DNA of 6,410 nt from Prevotellaceae bacterium (GTDB taxonomy: Bacteria > Bacteroidota > Bacteroidia > Bacteroidales > Bacteroidaceae), in NCBI GenBank assembly GCA_021204715.1, contig JAJPYW010000076.1:1-6410 (forward strand), written 5' to 3'. Both the position numbers and the translations under genes were made by a program. The notes beneath the pieces were generated by a model that saw nothing but the letters and a program-made list of their open reading frames with translations, was not told the origin of the DNA and made no database searches. Shown here in pieces: positions 1 to 6,121 of this stretch. Every line of letters begins with the position of its first letter. Within the stretch, counting starts at the first letter, position 1.

Positions 1-602
1 GATATAACGATGACGACGATGAGAACTACACCGGTATAGGCTGGTACATGGACTTTTGGCAGTTCGACCCGACGGACGGCAGTTGGACGCTGATGACTGG
101 CGAGAAATACTTCAGCGGCAAGAAGCGCCGTTACGGCACGGCTTTCGTCATTAACAACGAGGCATACGTCTGCTGCGGCGAGAACAACGGTACGCTTTGC
201 GTGGATTTCTGGAAGTTCGACGGCGAAAAGTGGACGCAGTTGCGCGACATCGCCGATACGGACGACGACCATGACTACGACGATGACTATGCCATCGCCC
301 GCTACAGTACCGTTTCCTTCGCCATCAACGGTTATGGATACGTGGCAACCGGCTACCGCAGCGGTGTGACCAACGACTATTGGAAGTACGACCCGGCAGC
401 CGACTTGTGGTATGGTGACGATGACGATGACTTCACCACCCTCTCCGACGTGCACAACGACAATGCCGGCGGTTCTTCGCGTCAGGCGGCCGTTTCCTTC
501 TCCAACGGACAACGGGGTTACATCTTGACCGGTCTCAGCGGCACTACCTATTTCGACGACATCTTCGAGCTCTATCCCGATGAGGAAGAGGAGGTTGATT
601 GA
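1..602 (+). CDS. Kelch-type beta-propeller protein, C-terminal part (5' end outside window)
   Basis: The reading frame is open from base 3 to the TGA at 600-602 and enters from the left edge, so the N-terminus and any signal peptide are missing. About 199 residues are visible. They hold three kelch-like units, each with an aromatic (D/N)-(F/Y)-W-x-(F/Y)-D motif, a following Trp, then an Arg and a 'GY-V/I-x-TG'-like strand: roughly 51-200 (DFWQFDP...YVCCG), 201-368 (DFWKFDG...GYVATG) and 369-551 (NDYWKYDP...GYILTG). A last strand (DDIFELYP) probably closes the ring. Kelch propellers are binding scaffolds or, rarely, enzymes. No galactose-oxidase catalytic residues can be assigned here, so no activity is proposed. 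Asp-rich stretches interrupt the blades and the C-terminus is acidic (DEEEEVD). The DUF4907 gene follows directly, and I recall such pairs in Bacteroidetes. An extracytoplasmic location is inferred from this context only. Confidence 0.8.
   Translation, partial: YNDDDDENYTGIGWYMDFWQFDPTDGSWTLMTGEKYFSGKKRRYGTAFVINNEAYVCCGENNGTLCVDFWKFDGEKWTQLRDIADTDDDHDYDDDYAIARYSTVSFAINGYGYVATGYRSGVTNDYWKYDPAADLWYGDDDDDFTTLSDVHNDNAGGSSRQAAVSFSNGQRGYILTGLSGTTYFDDIFELYPDEEEEVD
51..551 (+). repeat. Three tandem kelch-like protein repeats
   Basis: At protein level three units of about 50-60 residues repeat the order (D/N)-(F/Y)-W-x-(F/Y)-D, Trp, Arg, a hydrophobic strand, then a Gly-rich turn. Unit starts are near 51, 201 and 369. 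The repeat is not visible as exact DNA repetition. Unit length varies mainly because of the Asp-rich inserts between the Trp and the Arg in the second and third units. Confidence 0.65.
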
Positions 603-618
603 TGCCCGCGCGGACGAA

Positions 619-951
619 ATGAGATATCCTATTATTATAAGGACGGGCGTGTTGCTATGCGTGGCAACATGCCTTTCTTTTTGCACCGCCCGAAAGCCGG
701 TACGGGCTACAGGGCCGGTATTGGAATGTGCGGTGATGCAGGTGGACAGCGGCTTCGGCTATGCCATCTTGAACGGGAAGGACACGCTCATCGTGCAGCC
801 CTTCATTCCTGCAGTGGGGAAGAAACGCCCCTTCGCTTCCGCAGAAGACGCGCGTAAAATCGGCGAGATGGTATTGGGGAAGATGACAGGGGCGGAATTG
901 CCCACTGTAACCCCCGAAGAAATCAAGGCGGCGGGCGTCGAGGTGCAATGA
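619..951 (+). CDS. DUF4907 family small exported protein, probable lipoprotein
   Basis: This 110-residue protein matches what I recall of DUF4907, a short Bacteroidetes family of unknown function. The recognisable core is 'GFGYAILNGKDTLIVQPFIPAV' in outline (residues about 45-66), followed by an alternating helix/strand tail with EDARKIGEMVLGKM and a 'P-x-V-T-x-E-E-I-K' end. The first 24 residues form a signal sequence: basic start, hydrophobic core, then Cys. The Cys at residue 22 (LSFC) is the likeliest lipidation site, although Phe at -1 is unusual. Cys14 and Cys18 are alternatives. I chose the ATG at 619 because it starts just before the signal core and leaves a 16-base gap after the kelch gene. 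An in-frame ATG at 580 would add 13 charged residues and overlap the kelch gene by 23 bases. The stop TGA overlaps an in-frame ATG of lpdA (ATGA at 948-951). Role unknown; probably acts with the upstream propeller protein. Confidence 0.75.
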   Translation: MRYPIIIRTGVLLCVATCLSFCTARKPVRATGPVLECAVMQVDSGFGYAILNGKDTLIVQPFIPAVGKKRPFASAEDARKIGEMVLGKMTGAELPTVTPEEIKAAGVEVQ

Positions 952-977
952 CCTTTTATAACCAACTTAAAACAACA

Positions 978-2324
978 ATGAATTGTCAAGTAGCCATTAT
1001 CGGCGGAGGGCCTGCGGGATATACGGCCGCCGAAACCGCCGCGAAAGCGGGACTCAGCGTGGCATTGTTCGAGAAACACAGCTTGGGCGGTGTCTGCCTG
1101 AACGAAGGGTGCATCCCCACGAAAACATTGCTCTATTCAGCCAAGTGTTATGACAGCGCGCGCCATGCGCGGCAATATGCAGTGCTTGTGCCCGAAGTCT
1201 CTTTCGACCTGCCCCGGATTATCGCGCGCAAGCAAAAGACGGTGCGCAAATTGGTGCTGGGCATCAAGGCCAAGCTCGCCGGGTGCGGCGCGGCCGTGGT
1301 AACGGGCGAGGCCACCATCCTCGACGCCACGCACGTGCAGTGCGGCGGCGAAGTGTACACTTGTGAACATTTGGTGCTTTGCACCGGTTCGGAAACTTTC
1401 ATACCGCCCATACCGGGCATTGACGGCGTTTCATATTGGACACACCGCGAAGCCTTGGACAACAAGGAACTGCCTGCCTCGTTGACCATCATCGGGGGCG
1501 GTGTTATCGGCATGGAGTTCGCCTCCTTCTTCAACAGCTTGGGCGTGAAAGTCACGGTAGTGGAGATGATGGACGAGATATTGGGAGGAATGGACAAAGA
1601 ACTCTCGGCCATGCTGCGTGCCGAGTATGCCAAGCGGGGTGTCATTTTCCTGACAAGCACGAAAGTGGTTTCTGTGGAAAATGAGTCAAACAACATACAG
1701 GTGAACTACCTGACCACTGCCGGCCAAGCGGGCAGCGTGGTGTCTGAAAAGCTGCTGCTCAGCGTGGGCCGGCGTCCCGTTTGGAAAGGATATGGATTGG
1801 AGAACCTTGCATTGGAACGCACGGATCGGGGCAACATCATTGTAAACACGCAGATGCGCACCTCACTGCCGAATGTCTATGCCTGTGGCGACTTGACGGG
1901 CTTTTCCATGCTGGCACACACGGCCGCGCGCGAAGCCGAGGTAGCTATACACGCCATCTTGGGCGAGGAGGACCGCATGAGTTACCGCGCCATTCCGGGC
2001 GTGGTCTACACCAATCCTGAAATAGCCGGAGTAGGGGAGACGGAAGAGCGTCTGCAAAAGCAGGGCACCGCTTACCGGGCCGTGAAGCTACCCATGGCTT
2101 ATTCGGGGCGTTTCGTAGCCGAGAACGATGGGGTGAACGGTGTGTGCAAACTGTTGTTGGCCGAAGACAACACCCTTTTGGGCGCCCATGTATTAGGCAA
2201 CCCCGCATCTGAAATCATCGCTTTGGCAGGCATGGCCATTGAATGGAGGCTGACCGCCAAAGCGTGGAAAAAGACTGTCTTTCCCCACCCTACAGTGGGC
2301 GAGATATTCAAAGAACTGTTGTAA
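978..2324 (+). CDS. lpdA: Dihydrolipoyl dehydrogenase (E3 component), class I pyridine nucleotide-disulfide oxidoreductase
   Basis: A cytosolic flavoenzyme that reoxidises the dihydrolipoyl groups of 2-oxoacid dehydrogenase complexes or the glycine cleavage system, passing electrons through a disulfide and FAD to NAD+. The protein is 448 residues. Visible motifs in order: FAD-binding GGGPAG at 9-14; redox disulfide GGVCLNEGC with Cys40 and Cys45; NAD-binding GGGVIG at 173-178 with Glu196 at the end of the second strand, which favours NAD over NADP; FAD-binding YACGDLTG at 301-308; and the C-terminal catalytic pair His437 (HPT) and Glu442. Every key residue is present and the length is normal for the family. 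I chose the ATG at 978 because it puts the first beta-strand right at the N-terminus and has an A-rich leader. The in-frame ATG at 948 would add ten residues and overlap the previous stop. No E1, E2 or lipoate genes are nearby, so it probably serves complexes encoded elsewhere. Confidence 0.95.
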   Translation: MNCQVAIIGGGPAGYTAAETAAKAGLSVALFEKHSLGGVCLNEGCIPTKTLLYSAKCYDSARHARQYAVLVPEVSFDLPRIIARKQKTVRKLVLGIKAKLAGCGAAVVTGEATILDATHVQCGGEVYTCEHLVLCTGSETFIPPIPGIDGVSYWTHREALDNKELPASLTIIGGGVIGMEFASFFNSLGVKVTVVEMMDEILGGMDKELSAMLRAEYAKRGVIFLTSTKVVSVENESNNIQVNYLTTAGQAGSVVSEKLLLSVGRRPVWKGYGLENLALERTDRGNIIVNTQMRTSLPNVYACGDLTGFSMLAHTAAREAEVAIHAILGEEDRMSYRAIPGVVYTNPEIAGVGETEERLQKQGTAYRAVKLPMAYSGRFVAENDGVNGVCKLLLAEDNTLLGAHVLGNPASEIIALAGMAIEWRLTAKAWKKTVFPHPTVGEIFKELL

Positions 2325-2376
2325 TTTCCCTTTAAAGCACCTGCTGTCAGCCATGAAACCATACGCGCCGCCGGTC

Positions 2377-3813
2377 ATGAAGCGTTTCTTACTGCTTCTT
2401 GCACTATGCTTGTCCTGCGCTGGCTTTACATTCGCGCAAGACTTGCCCGATGCAACGCGAAAGTATGCTTCCAGGCTTGACAGCATTGTGGCACGGCAGT
2501 TGCCGGCAGCTTCCCATGCGGGCATCTGTATTTACGACTTGACTGCCGGGGAAACGCTATATGCTTACCAAGCCGACAAGCTCTCCCATCCTGCCTCCAC
2601 CATGAAACTGCTCACAGCCGTTACCGCCTTGGACGGGCCGGAGGCTGACGCGCCGTTCCGCACCGAAGTGTGGTACAAAGGGTACGTGGAGTGCGACACG
2701 CTGCGGGGCGACCTCTATGTGGTTGGCGGATTCGATCCGGAATTTGACGACGCGGCGTTGGACACGTTGGCTACCTTGGTGGCACGGCTTCCTTTCAAGG
2801 CCATACAAGGCAAGCTCTACGGAGATGTCTCCATGAAAGACTCCCTCTATTGGGGCAGCGGTTGGCTGTGGGACGACACGCCCGACGCTTTCCAGCCCTA
2901 TCTCTCCCCGTTGATGTTGGCCAAGGGTGCTGTGACGGTGAAAGCCGTGCCTGCGGAAGCCGGCAAGCAGGCGCGGTTGACGGCAGTCCCCACCTCTTCT
3001 TATTATACGCTAATCAACAAGACCGTGAGCCGCACACCCTCCGCCGGCGGTTTCAAAGTGACACGCAACTGGTTGGAGAATGGGAACAAAGTGACGGTAT
3101 CGGGCAACGTGGATGCCGCGCGCGCCGGCGCGGTAAACATCTACCCTTCACAAGATTTCTTCATGCAGACGCTTGTGGACCGGTTGGAAGGGAGGGGCGT
3201 CAGCTGCCCCAAAGGATATGGCTTCAAGGAGTTGACAGATAAAAGCAGCGCCGTATGGGTAGGGGAACACGCCACGCCGGTGGATGCGGTATTGAAGAAG
3301 ATGCTCAAAGAGAGCGAAAACGTGAACGCCGAGGCCATGCTGTGCCGCTTGGGAGTACAGACAACGGGCAAGAAGCACGTATCGGCAAAGGAGGGGCTTG
3401 ACGCCGTGCGCCGCTTGATAACCACTTTAGGCTACAACCCCAAACACTACCGCATAGCCGACGGTTGCGGGCTGTCCAATTACAACTACATCTCGCCCGA
3501 ACTGTTGGTGGCTTTCTTAAGATACGCATGGTCGAAACCCGGCATTTACCGGCAAATCTACAAGGCGCTGCCGGTGGCCGGCATAGACGGCACGCTGAAA
3601 AACCGCATGAAAGGCGGCTCGGCCGGCTGCCGCAACGTCCATGCCAAAACCGGCTCCTTCACGGGCATCAACTGCTTGGCCGGATATATGAAACTGAAAA
3701 ACGGCCACTTGGCCGCTTTCGCCATCATGAACCAAGATGTGTTGCAAAGCAAGGAGGCACGTGCCTTCCAAGACGCTGTATGCGAGGCGGCCATTACTTT
3801 GACGGGCGAGTGA
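2377..3813 (+). CDS. dacB: D-alanyl-D-alanine carboxypeptidase/endopeptidase, PBP4 type (peptidase family S13)
   Basis: A periplasmic serine peptidase that trims the terminal D-Ala from peptidoglycan stem peptides and, in this family, can also cut peptide cross-links. From the ATG at 2377 the protein is 478 residues, close to E. coli PBP4. It starts with a clear signal peptide (MKRF, a Leu-rich core, then FTFAQ, cleavage near residue 20). The penicilloyl-serine motifs are all present: S-T-M-K with nucleophile Ser74 and Lys77; S-E-N at 313-315; and H-A-K-T-G at 422-426. Other S13 landmarks are GSGWLWDD (160-167) and DGCGLSNYN (362-370). The long segment between the first two motifs fits the extra domains typical of S13. 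An in-frame ATG at 2353 would add eight residues before the signal peptide and cannot be excluded, since neither start has a clear Shine-Dalgarno. It follows lpdA by 52 bases without a visible terminator, so co-transcription is plausible. Confidence 0.94.
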   Translation: MKRFLLLLALCLSCAGFTFAQDLPDATRKYASRLDSIVARQLPAASHAGICIYDLTAGETLYAYQADKLSHPASTMKLLTAVTALDGPEADAPFRTEVWYKGYVECDTLRGDLYVVGGFDPEFDDAALDTLATLVARLPFKAIQGKLYGDVSMKDSLYWGSGWLWDDTPDAFQPYLSPLMLAKGAVTVKAVPAEAGKQARLTAVPTSSYYTLINKTVSRTPSAGGFKVTRNWLENGNKVTVSGNVDAARAGAVNIYPSQDFFMQTLVDRLEGRGVSCPKGYGFKELTDKSSAVWVGEHATPVDAVLKKMLKESENVNAEAMLCRLGVQTTGKKHVSAKEGLDAVRRLITTLGYNPKHYRIADGCGLSNYNYISPELLVAFLRYAWSKPGIYRQIYKALPVAGIDGTLKNRMKGGSAGCRNVHAKTGSFTGINCLAGYMKLKNGHLAAFAIMNQDVLQSKEARAFQDAVCEAAITLTGE

Positions 3814-3847
3814 CAAGAAGGGGCAAACCCCGCGCGAAGCACGCCCG
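3803..3847. terminator. Weak hairpin region between convergent genes, possible bidirectional terminator
   Basis: dacB and the regulator gene converge with only 40 bases between their stops. The spacer contains a short hairpin, GGGG-CAAA-CCCC (3820-3831). It is nested inside a possible outer pairing of CGGGCG (3803-3808, last codons of dacB) with CGCCCG (3842-3847). There is no U-tract on either strand, so this would not be a standard intrinsic terminator. The position is the main argument. Confidence 0.25.
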
Positions 3848-3853
3848 CAAAGA

Positions 3854-4762
3854 CTATTTCCGGTCTCTGTACTGCGCCGGCGACATACCCAAATGGGCCT
3901 TCACATACTTCCCGAAAAACGATTGGTTGGAGAAGTTGAACTCCTCGGCAATCTCCTTGATGGACTTCTCAGAATGTTTCAACCGGTACTTGATATGTTC
4001 CATGGCCGCCTTGTTGATGAGTTCTATCGGCGTGTGGCCGCTGGCTTGCTTGATCACCTTCGAGAAATGCTTGGGACTGTAACACAAAGCATCGGCATAG
4101 TAAGCCACCGACCGGTGCATGCCGTTGTCTTGGGAAAGCATCTCGGCAAACCTGCGGAAAATGTAGTGCACTTGGCGCGCCACCTCTTTGGGTTCCTCGG
4201 CGTTTCCCTGATGGGCCGACTCTTGGCTGAAATCGCCCATCAACTGGCAAAAGAGGGCTGAAAAAAGGTAGCGTATCATCTCCTTGTGGTAAGGATGCGG
4301 GGTGTCCCCTATTTTCATCACAAGCAGTTCGTGCAGCAGTTTGTACACCGGCTCCACTTTTTCGCCGTTTGTGTGCTTCACCGGATTATGGTGCAGGTAA
4401 ACAGCCGTGTCCCATATACGATCGGCTTTGAACAGCCGCTGCAAGAAGCCCGTAGAGAAAGCCGAGAACTTCATCTGGTTCTTCGGGCTCAACAACATGT
4501 TGCCAATGATGCTGTTGGGCATGCCGAACAACACGTCTCCCCGCTCCAAACGGTAGGATTTGTAGTTGACATCCATCTGGATGCACCCGTCCACACAGAA
4601 AACAATCAGGAAGAAGCCCAAACGCATCGTTTCCTGGTTGAAATTGTAGTTGTTCAACCCCACCGTACCTATGATGGCGATGTCGTCGTCAATGTAATCA
4701 AACGCGTTTGAAAACGTCTTGAAATCCTCGATATTAACAGTCCTTATATTCTCTTTTTCCAT
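3854..4762 (-). CDS. AraC/XylS-family transcriptional regulator, probable local regulator of the divergent RND efflux operon
   Basis: A cytoplasmic DNA-binding protein of 302 residues counted from the ATG at 4762. The C-terminal third carries the two AraC helix-turn-helix units: the first around residues 217-246 (YYADALCYSPKHFSKVIKQ), the second around 267-300, ending in the family signature F-x-x-S-N-Q-S-F-F-G-K-Y-V-K-x-x-x-G-M-S-P-A-Q-Y-R. The N-terminal part (about 1-190) has a beta-rich stretch with 'YRLERGDVLFGMPN', which resembles the cupin-like arm/ligand domain of AraC regulators. The ligand is unknown. The longer in-frame version would start at TTG (4777); I prefer the ATG five codons downstream. 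It is divergently transcribed from the adaptor gene across a 207-base region holding direct repeats with 21-bp spacing, which fits AraC-type half-sites. Regulation of the pump operon, and perhaps of itself, is inferred from position and not shown. Confidence 0.9.
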   Translation of the reverse strand: MEKENIRTVNIEDFKTFSNAFDYIDDDIAIIGTVGLNNYNFNQETMRLGFFLIVFCVDGCIQMDVNYKSYRLERGDVLFGMPNSIIGNMLLSPKNQMKFSAFSTGFLQRLFKADRIWDTAVYLHHNPVKHTNGEKVEPVYKLLHELLVMKIGDTPHPYHKEMIRYLFSALFCQLMGDFSQESAHQGNAEEPKEVARQVHYIFRRFAEMLSQDNGMHRSVAYYADALCYSPKHFSKVIKQASGHTPIELINKAAMEHIKYRLKHSEKSIKEIAEEFNFSNQSFFGKYVKAHLGMSPAQYRDRK

Positions 4763-4782
4763 CTGAACTATTTTCAACGCTG

Positions 4783-4790
4783 CAAATTTG
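4783..4790 (-). promoter_or_regulatory. Possible -7 element for the AraC-family gene
   Basis: On the - strand this reads CAAATTTG, seven of eight positions matching the Bacteroides -7 consensus TAnnTTTG. Transcription would start near 4775, giving a leader of about 14 bases to the ATG at 4762. No TTTG is found at the proper -33 distance, so the call is weak. Confidence 0.25.
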
Positions 4791-4811
4791 GTGAATTGCA
4801 GGGAAAACAGA

Positions 4812-4817
4812 ATGTCC
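4812..4817 (-). promoter_or_regulatory. Inverted third copy of the putative operator core (GGACAT)
   Basis: Read on the - strand, this hexamer is identical to the core of the repeat at 4883-4888 and sits within a slightly longer resemblance (GGGACATTCT against AGGACATCT). It lies about 50 bases upstream of the regulator's ATG. Autoregulation or looping to the direct repeats is possible. A six-base match in an AT-rich spacer can also arise by chance. Confidence 0.3.
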
Positions 4818-4852
4818 CAAAAGGAATATTATCTATTCTTTCCGCCTTTTAT

Positions 4853-4877
4853 TCTCTTAATTAATTAAAAAAAGAGA
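4853..4877. repeat. AT-rich tract with short inverted repeat
   Basis: TCTCTT (4853-4858) can pair with AAGAGA (4872-4877) around a TTAATTAATTAA/poly-A centre. The loop is long and the stem short, so it is unlikely to be a terminator. A run of A residues directly upstream of the putative operator could act as an intrinsically bent or UP-like segment. Confidence 0.3.
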
Positions 4878-4879
4878 GT

Positions 4880-4910
4880 ATAGGACATCTATAAAGTAAA
4901 ATAGGACACC
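4880..4910 (+). promoter_or_regulatory. Putative AraC-type operator: two direct repeats 21 bp apart
   Basis: ATAGGACA occurs at 4880-4887 and again at 4901-4908, a start-to-start distance of 21 bases or two helical turns. The similarity extends slightly on both sides (AGTATAGGACATC against AAAATAGGACACC). Direct half-sites at 21 bp are the known arrangement of araI1/araI2 in E. coli. The downstream copy covers the place where the -33 box of the pump promoter should be, as expected for a class II activator site. Binding by the adjacent AraC-family protein is inferred. Confidence 0.5.
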
Positions 4911-4930
4911 GCTCATTTAGCCCTTTCACC

Positions 4931-4938
4931 TACTTTTG
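4931..4938 (+). promoter_or_regulatory. Bacteroides-type -7 element for the efflux operon
   Basis: TACTTTTG is a full match to the Bacteroides -7 consensus TAnnTTTG. It lies 31 bases before the adaptor ATG and would give a transcription start near 4944 with a leader of about 25 bases. No TTTG is present at the normal -33 position (about 4907-4911); the putative operator half-site lies there instead. An AAAGG at 4951-4955 is 14 bases from the ATG, too far for a good Shine-Dalgarno. Confidence 0.5.
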
Positions 4939-4969
4939 CCGCGTTATTAAAAAGGTAATAGAGAACAGT

Positions 4970-6073
4970 ATGATTACAGTAAAAAAGAAATGGCTGCTGT
5001 TGGTATTATGTATCGGCAGCGCGGCAGGACTGACGTCGTGCAAGCAGGCGTCAAGCGGTTCTGCAGAGTCTTCGTATGTATTAATGACGGTCGCTCCTCA
5101 AGACAAGGAGCTCTCCACATCCTACTCGGCAACCATACGCGGCCGGCAGGATATCGAGATTTATCCGCAAGTGTCAGGTACCATTGAAAGGCTGTTAGTC
5201 AGTGAGGGCGACAAAGTGCGTAAAGGACAGATACTTTTCGTAATCGACCAAGTGCCCTACAAAGCGGCCTTGAACACGGCGTTGGCCAATGTGGAAGCGG
5301 CGAAAGCCGGCGTGGCCACAGCCGAATTGACCTACACCAGCAACCAAGAGCTGTATGCCCAGCAAGTGGTGTCGGAATTCACCTTGAAGACTTCCGAGAA
5401 CAGCTACCTCACCGCCAAAGCCGAGTTGGCCCAGGCCGAGGCACAGGAAGTGAACGCCCGCAACAACCTCTCCTATACAGAAGTGAAGAGCCCGTCCGAC
5501 GGCGTGGTCGGCTCGCTGCCTTACCGTGTAGGCGCGTTGGTAAGCTCGGCCATGGCCCAGCCGCTCACCACCGTGTCCGACAACTCCACGATGTATGTCT
5601 ACTTCTCCATGACCGAGAACCAGTTGCTCTCTTTGGTGCGCGAATACGGCACCATGGACGAGGCCCTCGCGGGCATGCCCGAAGTAGAACTGCAACTGAA
5701 CGACAACTCCATTTACGAACATAAAGGCAAGGTAGAGTCCATCAGCGGCGTCATCGACCGGCAGACCGGCACGGTAGTGGTACGCGCCGTGTTCCCCAAC
5801 GAAGAAAGGTTGCTGCACAGCGGCGCCTCCGGCGTCATCCTCGTGCCTTCTGTCTATAAGAACTGCATCGTCATCCCGCAAGAAGCCACCGTGCAGATGC
5901 AGGACAAGACATTGGTATATAAAGTGGTGGACGGTAAGGCCGTATCCGCTTTGGTTACCGTATCCCCCAACAGCGACGGACAAGAATACATCGTGCTCGA
6001 CGGCTTGAAAGAAGGCGAAGAGATTGTGGCGCAAGGCGCCGGTTTGATGAGGGAAGGGACGCAAGTGAAATAA
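4970..6073 (+). CDS. RND efflux periplasmic adaptor subunit (AcrA/MexE-like membrane fusion protein), lipoprotein
   Basis: The adaptor links an inner-membrane RND pump to an outer-membrane channel in a tripartite drug-efflux complex. The protein is 367 residues. It starts with a basic, hydrophobic signal ending in a good lipobox, L-T-S-C with Cys24, so it is probably lipid-anchored and mostly periplasmic. Domains in order: first lipoyl half (about 58-95, 'IYPQVSGTIERLLVSEGDKV' in outline, then KGQILFVID); an Ala/Glu-rich alpha-helical hairpin (about 97-166) that would contact the channel; second lipoyl half (about 167-205, 'EVKSPSDGVVGSLPYRVGALV' in outline); beta-barrel (about 206-295, with DRQTGTVVVRAVFPN); and membrane-proximal domain (about 296-367, with VIPQEATVQ). 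Length and order are standard. The ATG at 4970 places the signal correctly. The pump gene follows after 48 bases, supporting an operon. Substrates cannot be read from the sequence. Confidence 0.93.
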   Translation: MITVKKKWLLLVLCIGSAAGLTSCKQASSGSAESSYVLMTVAPQDKELSTSYSATIRGRQDIEIYPQVSGTIERLLVSEGDKVRKGQILFVIDQVPYKAALNTALANVEAAKAGVATAELTYTSNQELYAQQVVSEFTLKTSENSYLTAKAELAQAEAQEVNARNNLSYTEVKSPSDGVVGSLPYRVGALVSSAMAQPLTTVSDNSTMYVYFSMTENQLLSLVREYGTMDEALAGMPEVELQLNDNSIYEHKGKVESISGVIDRQTGTVVVRAVFPNEERLLHSGASGVILVPSVYKNCIVIPQEATVQMQDKTLVYKVVDGKAVSALVTVSPNSDGQEYIVLDGLKEGEEIVAQGAGLMREGTQVK

Positions 6074-6121
6074 GCGTCCCGCAGCTGATTGTTATCCGAT
6101 GCATTTAAAAGAGAAAAAGCA

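Noticed and set aside
255..431. Short GAC/GAT-rich stretches considered as a CRISPR-like or tandem DNA repeat array
   Set aside because: They are Asp codon runs in frame inside a coding region, with no regular unit length or spacers.
580..618. Upstream ATG of the DUF4907 gene
   Set aside because: The added residues are charged and precede a normal signal-peptide start at 619, and this version overlaps the kelch gene. Kept only as an alternative.
1148..1696. Antisense open frame of 182 codons within lpdA
   Set aside because: lpdA is complete with all catalytic motifs on the + strand. The antisense product shows no family features.
3465..4082. Open frame of 205 codons on the + strand running from the end of dacB into the regulator gene
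   Set aside because: It is out of frame with dacB and antisense to the regulator, both of which are well supported. The translation is Arg/His-rich noise.
4286..4711. Open frame of 141 codons on the + strand inside the AraC-family gene
   Set aside because: It is antisense to a well-supported regulator and its translation is His/Val/Gln-rich with no domain. Shadow frame.
4763..4777. Upstream TTG start for the AraC-family gene
   Set aside because: It adds only five residues, and an ATG follows at 4762. The candidate -7 element at 4783-4790 would place the transcript start at about the TTG itself.
5195..6064. Long antisense open frame (289 codons) opposite the adaptor gene
   Set aside because: The + strand encodes a full, motif-complete adaptor. 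The antisense product is His/Gly/Val-rich without a recognisable domain, as expected from a shadow frame of a GC-rich gene.
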